In this document: positions 38,571 to 47,131 of the stretch, in pieces
Layout of the letters: the number at the start of each line of letters is the position of its first letter
How positions within the stretch are numbered: the first letter of the stretch is position 1
Source of the DNA: Bacteroidaceae bacterium
Lineage (GTDB): Bacteria; Bacteroidota; Bacteroidia; Bacteroidales; Bacteroidaceae
DNA: 64,000 nt
Assembly: GCA_017557635.1 (NCBI GenBank)
Contig: JAFYYH010000022.1
Span: 62,001 to 126,000 of the forward strand
Reading direction: 5' to 3'
Translations under genes and position numbers: made by a program
Notes under the pieces: model-generated
Told to the model about the DNA's origin: nothing
What the model saw: the letters and a program-made list of their open reading frames with translations, nothing else
The model's database searches: none

Positions 38571-39022
38571 TTCTGTTCTACTGCCCGGTCTATGTCTATA
38601 AGCCGATATGAACTGTTAAAACTCAGTTCGTCGCCGTTGTCAAGCAACAGTTCATACAGTTTGCTGTCGTGTTCAAAACGACGTATCTCCCTGCCGGGAA
38701 ACTCCTGGGCCAGAAAATCCTTGATCTTGGCCGGAATCAGGACAGCCGGCACAGAACCCTTGGTGCACTCACACTCAGTCAGAGTGCCGTCCTTTGAGAA
38801 CTGCAGCTTGGCGCCTCCCGTCATCTTGACCTCATACTGGATCAGGCTGGCCCGGCGTTCCATCTCCACCTTCTTGACCTTGACATCGGGAAACGCCTTC
38901 TGAACAACCTTCTGAGCCTTCTCAGGAAGCTTGTCGAACGCAATCTCCGAATCCTCGGCCGCCACAGGCAGCGCCATCATCAGCGCCAAAAGCGTGTACA
39001 GGAACATTTTCATACTTATCAT
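38567..39022 (-). CDS. Exported PepSY-like protein
   Basis: 151 residues. The signal peptide (MKMFLYTLLALMMALPVAA) precedes two ~55-residue repeats of the pattern LPEKAQKVVQKAFPDVKVKK / IPAKIKDFLAQEFPGREIRR, each followed by beta-strands, typical of the PepSY-like (DUF2874) fold common in Bacteroidales. PepSY domains are often inhibitory to proteases; next to a C11 protease this could be a modulator or chaperone, but that is inference. Both ends overlap neighbours by four bases (ATGA). Confidence 0.82.
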   Translation of the reverse strand: MISMKMFLYTLLALMMALPVAAEDSEIAFDKLPEKAQKVVQKAFPDVKVKKVEMERRASLIQYEVKMTGGAKLQFSKDGTLTECECTKGSVPAVLIPAKIKDFLAQEFPGREIRRFEHDSKLYELLLDNGDELSFNSSYRLIDIDRAVEQK

Positions 39023-40293
39023 TTCATAGGACGCAACCAGCCGCCTCCGGTCTTGTACTCCTTACCCTCCAGGTAACTGTTTATCAGGTTTGAGGCATCG
39101 TAATAGATCACATGCTTGCCCTTCAACTGCTTCAGGCCCTTCTCCAGAGGCTGCTCAAACAGAATCGAACTTATGTAAACGTCACCCTTGGCTGTCCAGG
39201 TTGATCCCTTATTAACCATCACCTTCACCGAACGCGTATCCACCGGGTTACCGGTAATCTCTCCGTTCAGCTTGGCACCCTTACCCAGCGTAAGGTTCAG
39301 TGAACTAATGCTGTCAACGTAGATGTCACCCTTCAGAGTCTGCTTCTCCACATTGATGGTAGCATCACCCTGATTGAGCCCCTTGGTGCCCCACTCATCG
39401 GCCCTGATGGAGATAATCTCATCGCCGCGATAGGATATCTTGTTGTTGATCAGAGTGATATCGGCACATGCGTTGGTAACGAATATGGCCGGTCCCTCAT
39501 CGACAGTGATATTGTTCTTGTTCAGAACCAGTGTGCCGGTTGACCTGTGAGTCCTCTGCTTGCCGTCAGCTCCGTAAATCATGAATCCGCTCACGCCACC
39601 TGACCTGAGTTCGCAACCGGTCAGTTCCAGCAGGCCGTCATCAACGTTACCCACGGTCCATTTGGCCGAATACGCCTTGCTTTGGCTGGCCTTGATGACA
39701 CCTGTCGAAGCATAGAACGAGGGAGCAGCCTGTCCGCCGGTTGAAATCTCACCACCTGTAACATTTACCATGCCGGAGTCCGATGCATATATGCCGAAAC
39801 TATGGTTGTCAACGCACTTGACATTGACCGTGCGCATGTCAAACTCACCCTTGTGCTGGGCGTTTACACCCACTGATGCGTTCCAGTTGGTCACAATTGT
39901 TCCGCCAATCATCTTAATGAGAGTACCCTCACCGTAGGCGGTAACGCCGTCGGCCATAGCGGTATGTGATGATATCGTGCAGTTCTCAACCGTAACTATG
40001 CTGGCGCCGTCGGCAAACAGAACCGAGTTGATACCCCTCTCACGACGGTCTTCATCCATGATGGAGCCCGACGTCTTATTCAAGCGCAATTGTGTCAGAA
40101 TCAGTTTCACGCCGTTTGTGGCATATATAACACTCGATCCCGGCTCCATTGATTCCAGGGATGTGTGGGAACGGTTTTCGGACTGAACTTTAGCCCCGTC
40201 CACGAACCAAGCCGCGCGGTGAACCCTGTTCTGCCCCCATGCAAACATCGGGAGCATGCAAACACAAAAGAGGACTTTAATTCTCATAAGCAT
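39019..40293 (-). CDS. Secreted right-handed beta-helix protein, unknown function
   Basis: 424 residues, signal peptide ending at FAWGQ. The body repeats short strands with Gly/Asn/Thr turns (GEGTLIKMIGGTIV, GMVNVTGGEISTGG, GLLELTGCELRSGG, STGTLVLNKNNITV, ADITLINNKISYRG), the pattern of parallel beta-helix adhesins or polysaccharide-binding proteins; no lyase catalytic set is obvious. First gene of the operon with PepSY-like, C11 and GH3. A TACCTTTA box lies at 40313-40320 on the minus strand. Confidence 0.78.
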   Translation of the reverse strand: MLMRIKVLFCVCMLPMFAWGQNRVHRAAWFVDGAKVQSENRSHTSLESMEPGSSVIYATNGVKLILTQLRLNKTSGSIMDEDRRERGINSVLFADGASIVTVENCTISSHTAMADGVTAYGEGTLIKMIGGTIVTNWNASVGVNAQHKGEFDMRTVNVKCVDNHSFGIYASDSGMVNVTGGEISTGGQAAPSFYASTGVIKASQSKAYSAKWTVGNVDDGLLELTGCELRSGGVSGFMIYGADGKQRTHRSTGTLVLNKNNITVDEGPAIFVTNACADITLINNKISYRGDEIISIRADEWGTKGLNQGDATINVEKQTLKGDIYVDSISSLNLTLGKGAKLNGEITGNPVDTRSVKVMVNKGSTWTAKGDVYISSILFEQPLEKGLKQLKGKHVIYYDASNLINSYLEGKEYKTGGGWLRPMK

Positions 40294-40361
40294 AATTATA
40301 CCTTTAATTCGGTAAAGGTAGCATTATTTTGTAACTTCGCACCCATTATAAACAAAAAAGT

Positions 40362-42449
40362 ATGAACCACAGAATCATCAGGTGTATCCTCTGTGCTACA
40401 CTCTTAACCGCTTGTAACATGCATCAGAACCCGTTACTTACAGAATCACCGCTTCCCTACGGTGCCCCTCAGTTTGACAAGATCCAGACCAGTGACTACA
40501 TGCCCGCCTTCCAGGAGGCCTTCCGCCAGGGCAAGCAGGAGATTGACGCCATCGTAGCCAACCCCGACGCCCCCACCTTCCAGAACACCATCGAGGCCCT
40601 TGAATACTCCGGCAGCCTGGTAAACAAGGTAGGCGCCATCTTCTATAACCTTTTGGAGGCCGATGCCACCGACGAGCTCCAGGAGATAGCCGAGAAGGTA
40701 TCGCCCCTGCAGACCGAGTACTCCATGTACATAAGCCTGAACGACAAACTCTTTGAGCGCATCAAAACAGTTTATAATCAGCGCGAAAGCCTGGGTCTGG
40801 AACCCGATCAGATGAAACTGCTTGAAGACACCTACAAGTCATTCGAGCGCAGCGGAGCCAACCTGAACGACGAGGACAAGAAGAAATACAGCGAGATCAG
40901 CGAGCGCCTCTCCCTGCTCTCCCTCCAGTATCAGAAGAACCAGCTCTCATCAACCAACAATTTCCAGATGGTACTGACCGATGAGGCCGACCTTGCAGGA
41001 CTTCCCGGATATATCCGTGATATGGCCGCACAGGCAGCCAGGGACAAGGAGGTAGAAGGCTGGTTGTTTGACCTCTCCGCACCCAGTTACGGCGGATTCA
41101 TCAAGTTCAGTGACCGCCGCGACCTGCGTGAAAAGATGTACCGCGCCTACAACCGCCGCGCATACGGCGATGAGTGGGACAACACCGAGACCATCCGCCA
41201 GATCGTAGATCTGCGCTATCAGGAGGCCGCTCTGCTGGGTTACAAGGACTACGCAGACTACAAGACTGAACTGCGCATGGTCAAGAACGGTGACGCCGTT
41301 TGGAACTTCATCGAGAAGCTGCGTGCCCCCGCCCTGCCCAAGGCTAAGGAGGAGGTTGCAGAACTCAACAAATACGCAAAATCCATTGGTTTTGACGGAG
41401 ATCAGATCCGCCCCTGGGACTTCAGTTACTACGCTGAGAAACAGCGCGTAGCCAAGTACAACCTGACTGATGAGGAACTCAAGCCCTACTTCCGTCTTGA
41501 GGACTGTATCGACGCCATCTTCAGTCTTGCCAACCGTCTGTACGGCATCACCTTCCAGCCCGCCGACGTACCCGTTTATCACCCCGACGTAAAGGTCTAT
41601 GAGGTACGTGACGCAGACGGCTCCTTCCTGGCACTCTTCTACGCAGATTTCTTCCCCCGCGCCACCAAGCGCAGCGGCGCCTGGATGACATCGTTCCGCG
41701 AGCTCAAGATAGAGAACGGCGTCGAGGAGCGTCCCTTCATCAGCCTGGTAACCAACTTCACCAAACCCACGGCCGATACCCCCTCACTGATAACACACGA
41801 TGAGTTCACCACCATGCTCCACGAGTTCGGCCACTCACTGCACGGCATCCTGGCAAAGGGCCGCTACCCCTCAATGACCGGCACCAGCGTGGATCACGAC
41901 TTTGTGGAACTGCCCTCACAGATAATGGAGAACTGGGCATATGAGAAGGAGTATCTGACCACCTTCGCCAAGCACTACCAGACCGGCGACGCCCTGCCCG
42001 ACTCGCTCATCAACAAGATCAAGGCCTCCAAGAACTACCTGTCGGCCTACTATCACATGCGTCAGCTGCAGTTCGGCATCCTGGATATGAACTACCACAC
42101 CCTCACCGCACCCATCGACGGCGAAATCATCAAGTTTGAGAAGAACGCTCTGCTCTCAACCGATGTACTCCCCTCAGTACCCGAGTGCATAATCTCCACC
42201 TCATTCAGCCACATCTTCGCAGGCGGCTACGCAGCAGGCTACTACTCATACAAATGGGCCGAAGTCCTTGCAGCCGACGGTTTCAGCCTCTTCGAAGAGA
42301 AGGGAATCTTCGATAAGGAAACCGCCAGCAAGTTCAGACATTTATTAGAGCAAGGAGGAAGTGTAGAAGCCGCGAAATTGTATCGTGACTTCCGCGGCCA
42401 CGACCCAGAGCCTGAGGCTCTGTTGAGACAACTGGAGATTATAAAGTAA
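40362..42449 (+). CDS. dcp: M3-family peptidyl-dipeptidase, lipoprotein
   Basis: Removes C-terminal dipeptides. 695 residues, SPII signal with LTAC box, so periplasm- or envelope-anchored. The zinc motif is HEFGHSLH (H487, E488, H491), with the third ligand Glu downstream in the DHDFVELPSQIMENW stretch. The length fits Dcp. The promoter resembles TAACTTCG at 40332-40339. Its 3' end overlaps the convergent GH3 gene by 11 bases, with no terminator between them. Confidence 0.94.
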   Translation: MNHRIIRCILCATLLTACNMHQNPLLTESPLPYGAPQFDKIQTSDYMPAFQEAFRQGKQEIDAIVANPDAPTFQNTIEALEYSGSLVNKVGAIFYNLLEADATDELQEIAEKVSPLQTEYSMYISLNDKLFERIKTVYNQRESLGLEPDQMKLLEDTYKSFERSGANLNDEDKKKYSEISERLSLLSLQYQKNQLSSTNNFQMVLTDEADLAGLPGYIRDMAAQAARDKEVEGWLFDLSAPSYGGFIKFSDRRDLREKMYRAYNRRAYGDEWDNTETIRQIVDLRYQEAALLGYKDYADYKTELRMVKNGDAVWNFIEKLRAPALPKAKEEVAELNKYAKSIGFDGDQIRPWDFSYYAEKQRVAKYNLTDEELKPYFRLEDCIDAIFSLANRLYGITFQPADVPVYHPDVKVYEVRDADGSFLALFYADFFPRATKRSGAWMTSFRELKIENGVEERPFISLVTNFTKPTADTPSLITHDEFTTMLHEFGHSLHGILAKGRYPSMTGTSVDHDFVELPSQIMENWAYEKEYLTTFAKHYQTGDALPDSLINKIKASKNYLSAYYHMRQLQFGILDMNYHTLTAPIDGEIIKFEKNALLSTDVLPSVPECIISTSFSHIFAGGYAAGYYSYKWAEVLAADGFSLFEEKGIFDKETASKFRHLLEQGGSVEAAKLYRDFRGHDPEPEALLRQLEIIK

Positions 42450-45000
42450 CCTCTAATTTGGTAAGTGTAGAGAGGTCTGAGTTGGAACCAACCAGCACTT
42501 CGTACTGACCAGGCAGGACATTCATAAGATTGATGTTGGGATCGAACCACTCGAACTGTTCCGGGGTGAGTTCGATCTCAACTTTTTGTGTCTTGCCTGC
42601 GCCGATGTTCACACGCTTGAAGGCACGCAGGGCGTGTGACGGACCCTCGGTGTCACCCGGGCGACGCACGTAAACCTGAACGACCTCATCACCGGCCATC
42701 TTGCCGTTGTTCTTGACCTTGAGTGAAACAACGTAGTTCTCACCGGACTTCTTAATCTTGATACCCTTGTAAGTGAACTTGCTGTAACTCAGACCGTAAC
42801 CGAACGGATAGAGCGGCTTCTCTGTCATATAACGGTATGTGCGGCCCTTCATTGAGTAATCCTCAAAGTCAGGCAGCTGGTCTGTTGACTTGTAGAAAGT
42901 AACGGGCAGACGTCCGCCGGGATTGTACTCACCGTAAAGCACGGACTTGATGGCGTTACCGCCCTCCTCGCCCGGATACCAGGCCTGCAGGATAGCGTCG
43001 CATGCCGGCTCAACCTCAGCCAGACCCATTGCTGAACCTGAGAAGTTCACAAACACAACCTTAAGTCCGGCAGCCTTCAGAGCCTTAACCAGCTCAGTCT
43101 GAGCGGTAGGAAGCTCAATCTTTGTGCGGTCACCGCCACGGAAACCCTCAATGCTTACAGGCATCTCCTCACCCTCCAGTGAAGGTGAAATGCCGCCGGC
43201 AAATATCACAACGTCAGCACCCTGACACTCGGCAACCGTCTTGTCTACGCTAACCTCAACCTCATATCCAAGGTCAAATGAGAGCGATGCCTCACCACGG
43301 CGGCATGAGTAGTTGATTGTAATCTCGTAATCCTGACCTGCCTTAGCATCCAGAGTGTAGACCTTACGGGCCTCGGTGCCGTTACGGCCCATAGCCACGC
43401 GGCGTCCGTCAACGCTTATTGAAGCCTGGCCCTGATTCTGCATAAAGAATGCCACCTGACCGTCCTCTTCGGCATGGAAGACCGATGTATAAACCGCTGC
43501 AAAGTCCTCCAGGTTTACGTTGGGAGCAAATACTGTTGCACCGCCGGTTGAGAAACGCAGAGGAGTTGCATTGTGACGCAGAACGTCGGGCTCACCCTCA
43601 CCGCGTGCGTTGTTCCAGTACTGAGCATCAAAACCCTGCTGACCGCTGGCCTTGCACTGGCTGAACAGACTTACCAGAGCCATTGAGTTTGATGCGTAGT
43701 CACATCCGCGCATGAATTTGACATCGGCCCCGGTATTCTGGAGTGCCTCCAGAAGGGTTATTGTGCGTGAAGGTGTGCCGTTGTAGTTACCCCACTGCAT
43801 TACTGAATCGTTGGCGTTGGGACCCATTACAACCACCTTCTGACCCTTGTTAAGAGGCAGCAGGCCGTTGTTCTTGAGCAGAACCATGCTCTCCTGAGCC
43901 ATCTTCAGAGCCAGTGCCCTGTGCTCCTTGCTGTCAACGGTGCTGTACGGGATTTTGGTCCACTCCACCAGAACGGGATCATCCATCTCACCCAGCTCAA
44001 AACGGGCTGTGAGCAGACGTGTAAGTGACAAATCTATGTCTGATTCCTTGATCAGGCCGTCAGCAACAGCCTGAGGCAGGTTTGCATATGAACTACCGCA
44101 CTCCAGGTCAGTTCCGGTCAGAACGGCCTTTGAAGTGGCGTGCTTGGCATCGGGCTCAGTGTTGTGATGGCCCTCGGTAAAGAAGTCGTTGATGGCCCAG
44201 CAGTCCGATACAACTATACCCTTGTAGCCCCACTCGTTGCGCAGAATCTGCTGCAGCAGGCGGCTGCTTCCGCAGCAAGGCTCGTCCTCATAGCGGTTGT
44301 AGGCGCACATAACCTCCTTAACATCAGCCTCCTGTACAAGTGCCTTGAAAGCGGGCAGATAGGTCTCTCTTAAATCACGTGCTTCAATATTCTCAGCGTT
44401 ATAGACGTGACGGTTCCACTCCGGACCGCTGTGCACCGCAAAGTGCTTGGCGCAGGCGTGCAGCTTGTCGTACTTGGCATCGGCCGGACCCTGAAGTCCG
44501 TTTACCACCGATACGCCCATCCTGGATGTCAGGTACGGATCCTCGCCGTAGGTCTCCTGGCCGCGTCCCCAGCGCGGATCGCGGAATATGTTGACGTTCG
44601 GGGTCCAGAATGTCAGACCCTGATAGCGGCGCAGACCGCCGTTCTCACCGAATTCGGCAGACTTGGCGCGGGCCTCATCGCTCACTGCGGTAAATACGTC
44701 CAGCAGCAGGGCGTCATCGAACGATGCTGCCATACCGATGGCCTGAGGGAATACCGTTGCCAGTCCGGCGCGGCCTACTCCGTGCAGAGCCTCGTTCCAC
44801 CAGTCATACGCCTTGATTCCGAACTCCGGAATTGCGGGCGAACCGTTCTGCATCAATGCTGCTTTCTGCTCGAGCGTTAATCGGCCCACAAGGTCTTTGG
44901 CACGCTCCTGAGCGGGTAAATCACTGTTTTTGTAAGGTTGGGCATTAACTGCCATAGTTGCTGCAAATGCGCACAGCAACGCAAAGGATACTCTTTTCAT
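42439..45000 (-). CDS. Glycoside hydrolase family 3 with PA14-like insert (beta-xylosidase type)
   Basis: 853 residues with signal peptide (VNAQ). N-terminal domain begins DLVGRLTLEQKAALM and has KHFAVHSGPEWNRH and GIVVSDCWAINDFF, where D266 is the expected nucleophile. The C-terminal domain is interrupted by a ~140-residue PA14-like sandwich (FDAQYWNN ... FDLGYEVEV). It ends in an FnIII domain. This arrangement and the SDCWAIND sequence are seen in bacterial beta-xylosidases. ATG at 45000 is chosen since the in-frame GTG at 45024 is inside the -7 box. Confidence 0.92.
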   Translation of the reverse strand: MKRVSFALLCAFAATMAVNAQPYKNSDLPAQERAKDLVGRLTLEQKAALMQNGSPAIPEFGIKAYDWWNEALHGVGRAGLATVFPQAIGMAASFDDALLLDVFTAVSDEARAKSAEFGENGGLRRYQGLTFWTPNVNIFRDPRWGRGQETYGEDPYLTSRMGVSVVNGLQGPADAKYDKLHACAKHFAVHSGPEWNRHVYNAENIEARDLRETYLPAFKALVQEADVKEVMCAYNRYEDEPCCGSSRLLQQILRNEWGYKGIVVSDCWAINDFFTEGHHNTEPDAKHATSKAVLTGTDLECGSSYANLPQAVADGLIKESDIDLSLTRLLTARFELGEMDDPVLVEWTKIPYSTVDSKEHRALALKMAQESMVLLKNNGLLPLNKGQKVVVMGPNANDSVMQWGNYNGTPSRTITLLEALQNTGADVKFMRGCDYASNSMALVSLFSQCKASGQQGFDAQYWNNARGEGEPDVLRHNATPLRFSTGGATVFAPNVNLEDFAAVYTSVFHAEEDGQVAFFMQNQGQASISVDGRRVAMGRNGTEARKVYTLDAKAGQDYEITINYSCRRGEASLSFDLGYEVEVSVDKTVAECQGADVVIFAGGISPSLEGEEMPVSIEGFRGGDRTKIELPTAQTELVKALKAAGLKVVFVNFSGSAMGLAEVEPACDAILQAWYPGEEGGNAIKSVLYGEYNPGGRLPVTFYKSTDQLPDFEDYSMKGRTYRYMTEKPLYPFGYGLSYSKFTYKGIKIKKSGENYVVSLKVKNNGKMAGDEVVQVYVRRPGDTEGPSHALRAFKRVNIGAGKTQKVEIELTPEQFEWFDPNINLMNVLPGQYEVLVGSNSDLSTLTKLEVTL

Positions 45001-45023
45001 TAAACGTAATATTGACTTTCGCA

Positions 45024-45031
45024 CAAAGGTA
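45024..45031 (-). promoter_or_regulatory. -7 box of the PA14-type GH3 gene
   Basis: Minus strand TACCTTTG, 23 bases from the ATG at 45000. Confidence 0.6.
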
Positions 45032-45038
45032 AAAAAAA

Positions 45039-45069
45039 TGACACAATAGGGATTGTCCCCACTGTGTCA
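45039..45069. repeat. TGACACA-type palindrome, copy 1
   Basis: 31 nt with perfect 7-bp outer arms TGACACA/TGTGTCA and inner AGGGATTGTCCCC. Flanked by A- and T-runs, so it could also terminate transcription. Confidence 0.65.
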
Positions 45070-45075
45070 TTTTCT

Positions 45076-45108
45076 ATTCTCAATTCTCAATTCTTAATTC
45101 TCAATTCC
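45076..45108. repeat. ATTCTCA heptamer array 1
   Basis: Nearly five tandem copies of ATTCTCA (one is ATTCTTA), ending at the stop codon of the Gly-rich gene. Confidence 0.75.
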
Positions 45109-46110
45109 TTAGAAGCCGCCGCCAAAGCCGCCACCGCCGAAGCCACCGGCACCACCGCCGAAGCCACCGCCGCCGAAGCCGCCGCCACCGAAGTCACCGC
45201 CGCCCATGCCGCCGCCGAAGCCGCCCATGCCAGCGCCACCGCCAAAGTTACCCATCTGCATCTCCTCTACCTTATAGTCAGCAGGGAGTTCGAACAGTGA
45301 AGGATCAACCTCGGTCTCCTCGAGTTTCTCAACGGTCTGGCCCATTGTGCCATAATCGGTGATGGTCTCTGACTTCATGGTCAGGTTCTTGTAGATCCAA
45401 AGAGTCATCTGGGTCTGATAGCCCTGATTGCTCTGGGTTACGGAGTACATCTTGCACATAACGCCTGCAACTTCCTCCTCGCCTAACTCCTTGATCTTAT
45501 TCTTCTTGATTGTCTTAGCATCCAGGTTTTCCCAGTCGAACATAGGAGTGGTCTGGGCACCCATGCCCATGCCGCCCATCATACCCATGCCCATGCCACG
45601 GCCACCGCCGCCCTGACCGCCACGACGTCCGCCGAATGACGGCATCTTGGTAGCAGACTTCTCAGCGTCGTTGATCTGGTAGTTGTCCTCGCCGATGGCA
45701 AGTGAACGGGTTGTACCGGCCTCACCGCGCTCGGTAACGGTTACGGTCTTCTTGCCGTAGTCATCAAAGTAAATCTTTGTAACCATTGTGCTGGGGTCAA
45801 AGTTCATCTGACGCTCACCACGCTGGCCACCCTGACCGCGCTGACCGCCCTGAGGAGCACCCTGAGGACGCTGGCCGCCGCCCATGCCGCCGCCAAAGCC
45901 GCCCATCTGACCGCCCATCTGACCGCCGCCAAAGCCACCGCCGAAACCACCGGCACCGCCCTGGAACTGGCCCATATTGTTAGCCATTGTTATAACACCT
46001 GATTTGATGCCCAGAACAGGCTCTGCCGGCTGGGTCTTATCCTTCTTGGCCGCATTTACTGAAAGGCTCACTGCCGCAAGCATCATAGCGGCGATCATAA
46101 GTTTTCTCAT
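45109..46110 (-). CDS. Gly/Phe/Met-rich exported protein, DUF4412-like
   Basis: 333 residues. Signal peptide MRKLMIAAMMLAAVSLSVNA. Two ordered parts (about residues 100-160, KIYFDDYGKKTVTVTERG, and 185-285, KNKIKELGEEEVAGVMCKMY then LWIYKNLTMKSE) look like a LolA/DUF4412-type beta-sheet that follows "metal or lipid" carrier folds in related proteins, but the assignment is tentative. Gly-rich segments surround them: residues ~44-100, ~160-185 and the last 47 residues (repeats of GGFGGG). The ATG at 46110 is chosen because the upstream extension has no signal-peptide character. It lies between two heptamer arrays. Confidence 0.72.
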   Translation of the reverse strand: MRKLMIAAMMLAAVSLSVNAAKKDKTQPAEPVLGIKSGVITMANNMGQFQGGAGGFGGGFGGGQMGGQMGGFGGGMGGGQRPQGAPQGGQRGQGGQRGERQMNFDPSTMVTKIYFDDYGKKTVTVTERGEAGTTRSLAIGEDNYQINDAEKSATKMPSFGGRRGGQGGGGRGMGMGMMGGMGMGAQTTPMFDWENLDAKTIKKNKIKELGEEEVAGVMCKMYSVTQSNQGYQTQMTLWIYKNLTMKSETITDYGTMGQTVEKLEETEVDPSLFELPADYKVEEMQMGNFGGGAGMGGFGGGMGGGDFGGGGFGGGGFGGGAGGFGGGGFGGGF

Positions 46111-46161
46111 TGCAAAGTAGTATTTAAGGTTTATAATTTGATTCTTTCTACTTATATAAGG

Positions 46162-46180
46162 TTTAACCCTAAAGGTTAAA
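46162..46180. repeat. Short palindrome next to heptamer array 2
   Basis: TTTAACC-CTAAA-GGTTAAA, a 7-bp perfect stem between the DUF3108 and Gly-rich genes. It could be a weak terminator or an operator. Confidence 0.35.
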
Positions 46181-46217
46181 ATCTCAATTCCCAATTCTCA
46201 ATTCTCAATTCTCAATT
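46181..46217. repeat. ATTCTCA heptamer array 2
   Basis: About five copies of ATTCTCA/ATTCCCA. It runs into the 3' end of the DUF3108 gene, whose last residues (IEN) and TGA stop are read from the array. Confidence 0.75.
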
Positions 46218-46957
46218 AACTTAGCCTTTGCCGAACCCACCTTAAACTTAATGTCCATCTGCACGATCTTGTGAGCATTGTCATCAGTAATATAAATCGT
46301 CAGGATGTCGCGGAATTTATTCTTTCCCTTCTCCCAATAAGGCTCCACAAGCTTGAATACCAAACAATTGTACTTCTTGCCTGAGAGCTTGACTGTCTCG
46401 CGACCCTCATAGATCAGGCACTCGTCCAGAATCTCGGCGGCATCGACCAATCTGAAGTCAATATGCTTGCCCTCCTTAAGGCCCGATGTATTCATGGCGC
46501 GGGCGTAACCCATCACGCTCACCATATCGTACACCGCGGTCCGGCTGGTCTCGGTCTTCTCCTTGACGCGGCCGTCCATGTAGTTCTTGCGCATCTGCGC
46601 CTTGCAGACGCCATCGGCCGTATATGTGTAACGTGCTGTCTCTGTGTAGATATCGCCGCCCTCGTTGCATGATTTGCGGAAATATACCGGGCGCACGTTA
46701 TCGGCGTCCAGATATGTCGTGAGCGTATCGTTCATGCTGAACAGTTTCTCAGCGGCGCTGGTAGTGCGGGCAATCAGATCCATGCGCACCACCTTCTGGC
46801 CCTCAAAAGTCGTGTTACGGGTCACGAAACTGGCCTCACCCGCTTTTATCGGACCGATATAGAGAGCATACTTAAGAGTCTCGTTCTTCCAAGTCTGTGC
46901 GGCAAACCCGTTCACCGCCAGAACCATCAAAGCCATAAACAAACCAATCTTTTTCAT
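46205..46957 (-). CDS. Exported DUF3108 protein
   Basis: 250 residues with a signal peptide ending GFAAQ. The DUF3108 pattern is clear: LKYALYIGPIKAGEASFVTR near the start and VKLSGKKYNCLVFKLVEP ... DILTIYITDDNAHKIVQMDIKFKVGSAKAKL at the end, a beta-rich domain common in Bacteroidota and Proteobacteria whose function is not established. The C-terminal IEN and the stop derive from an ATTCTCA array. It may share a transcript with the Gly-rich gene downstream. Confidence 0.87.
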   Translation of the reverse strand: MKKIGLFMALMVLAVNGFAAQTWKNETLKYALYIGPIKAGEASFVTRNTTFEGQKVVRMDLIARTTSAAEKLFSMNDTLTTYLDADNVRPVYFRKSCNEGGDIYTETARYTYTADGVCKAQMRKNYMDGRVKEKTETSRTAVYDMVSVMGYARAMNTSGLKEGKHIDFRLVDAAEILDECLIYEGRETVKLSGKKYNCLVFKLVEPYWEKGKNKFRDILTIYITDDNAHKIVQMDIKFKVGSAKAKLIEN

Positions 46958-47003
46958 AAGTTCATCTTTTATGGTTTCTACATATAAGATTCCGAATTCA
47001 CAG

Positions 47004-47011
47004 CAAAGTTA
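47004..47011 (-). promoter_or_regulatory. -7 box for the DUF3108 gene
   Basis: Minus strand TAACTTTG, 47 bases before the ATG at 46957. Confidence 0.5.
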
Positions 47012-47019
47012 AAAAAAGA

Positions 47020-47080
47020 GCCAAAGGGGACGGTTCTCTTTGGCCCTTTTTGGTGACAAAGGGGACGGTTCTCTTTGGCA
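47020..47080 (+). repeat. Two tandem REP-like copies between divergent promoters
   Basis: Copy 1 at 47020-47044 is a continuous hairpin with CGG loop (GCCAAAGGGGA / TTCTCTTTGGC, using two G-T pairs). Copy 2 at 47053-47080 begins GTGACAAAGGGGACGG. TTTG at 47074-47077 in copy 2 is 21 bases upstream of the pepP -7 box. Confidence 0.8.
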
Positions 47081-47098
47081 TCATTTTGGAACTTTTAC

Positions 47099-47106
47099 TA
47101 TCTTTG
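47099..47106 (+). promoter_or_regulatory. -7 box for pepP
   Basis: TATCTTTG, 26 bases before the ATG. A TTTG lies 21 bases upstream, the correct distance for a Bacteroidota -33 element, and is inside a REP copy. Confidence 0.6.
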
Positions 47107-47131
47107 AAACAAATTACTAATTCTATTCAAT

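Noticed and set aside
45064-45300. Plus-strand Ala-rich 78-codon frame
   Set aside because: It is the heptamer array followed by the antisense of Gly codons in the DUF4412-like gene.
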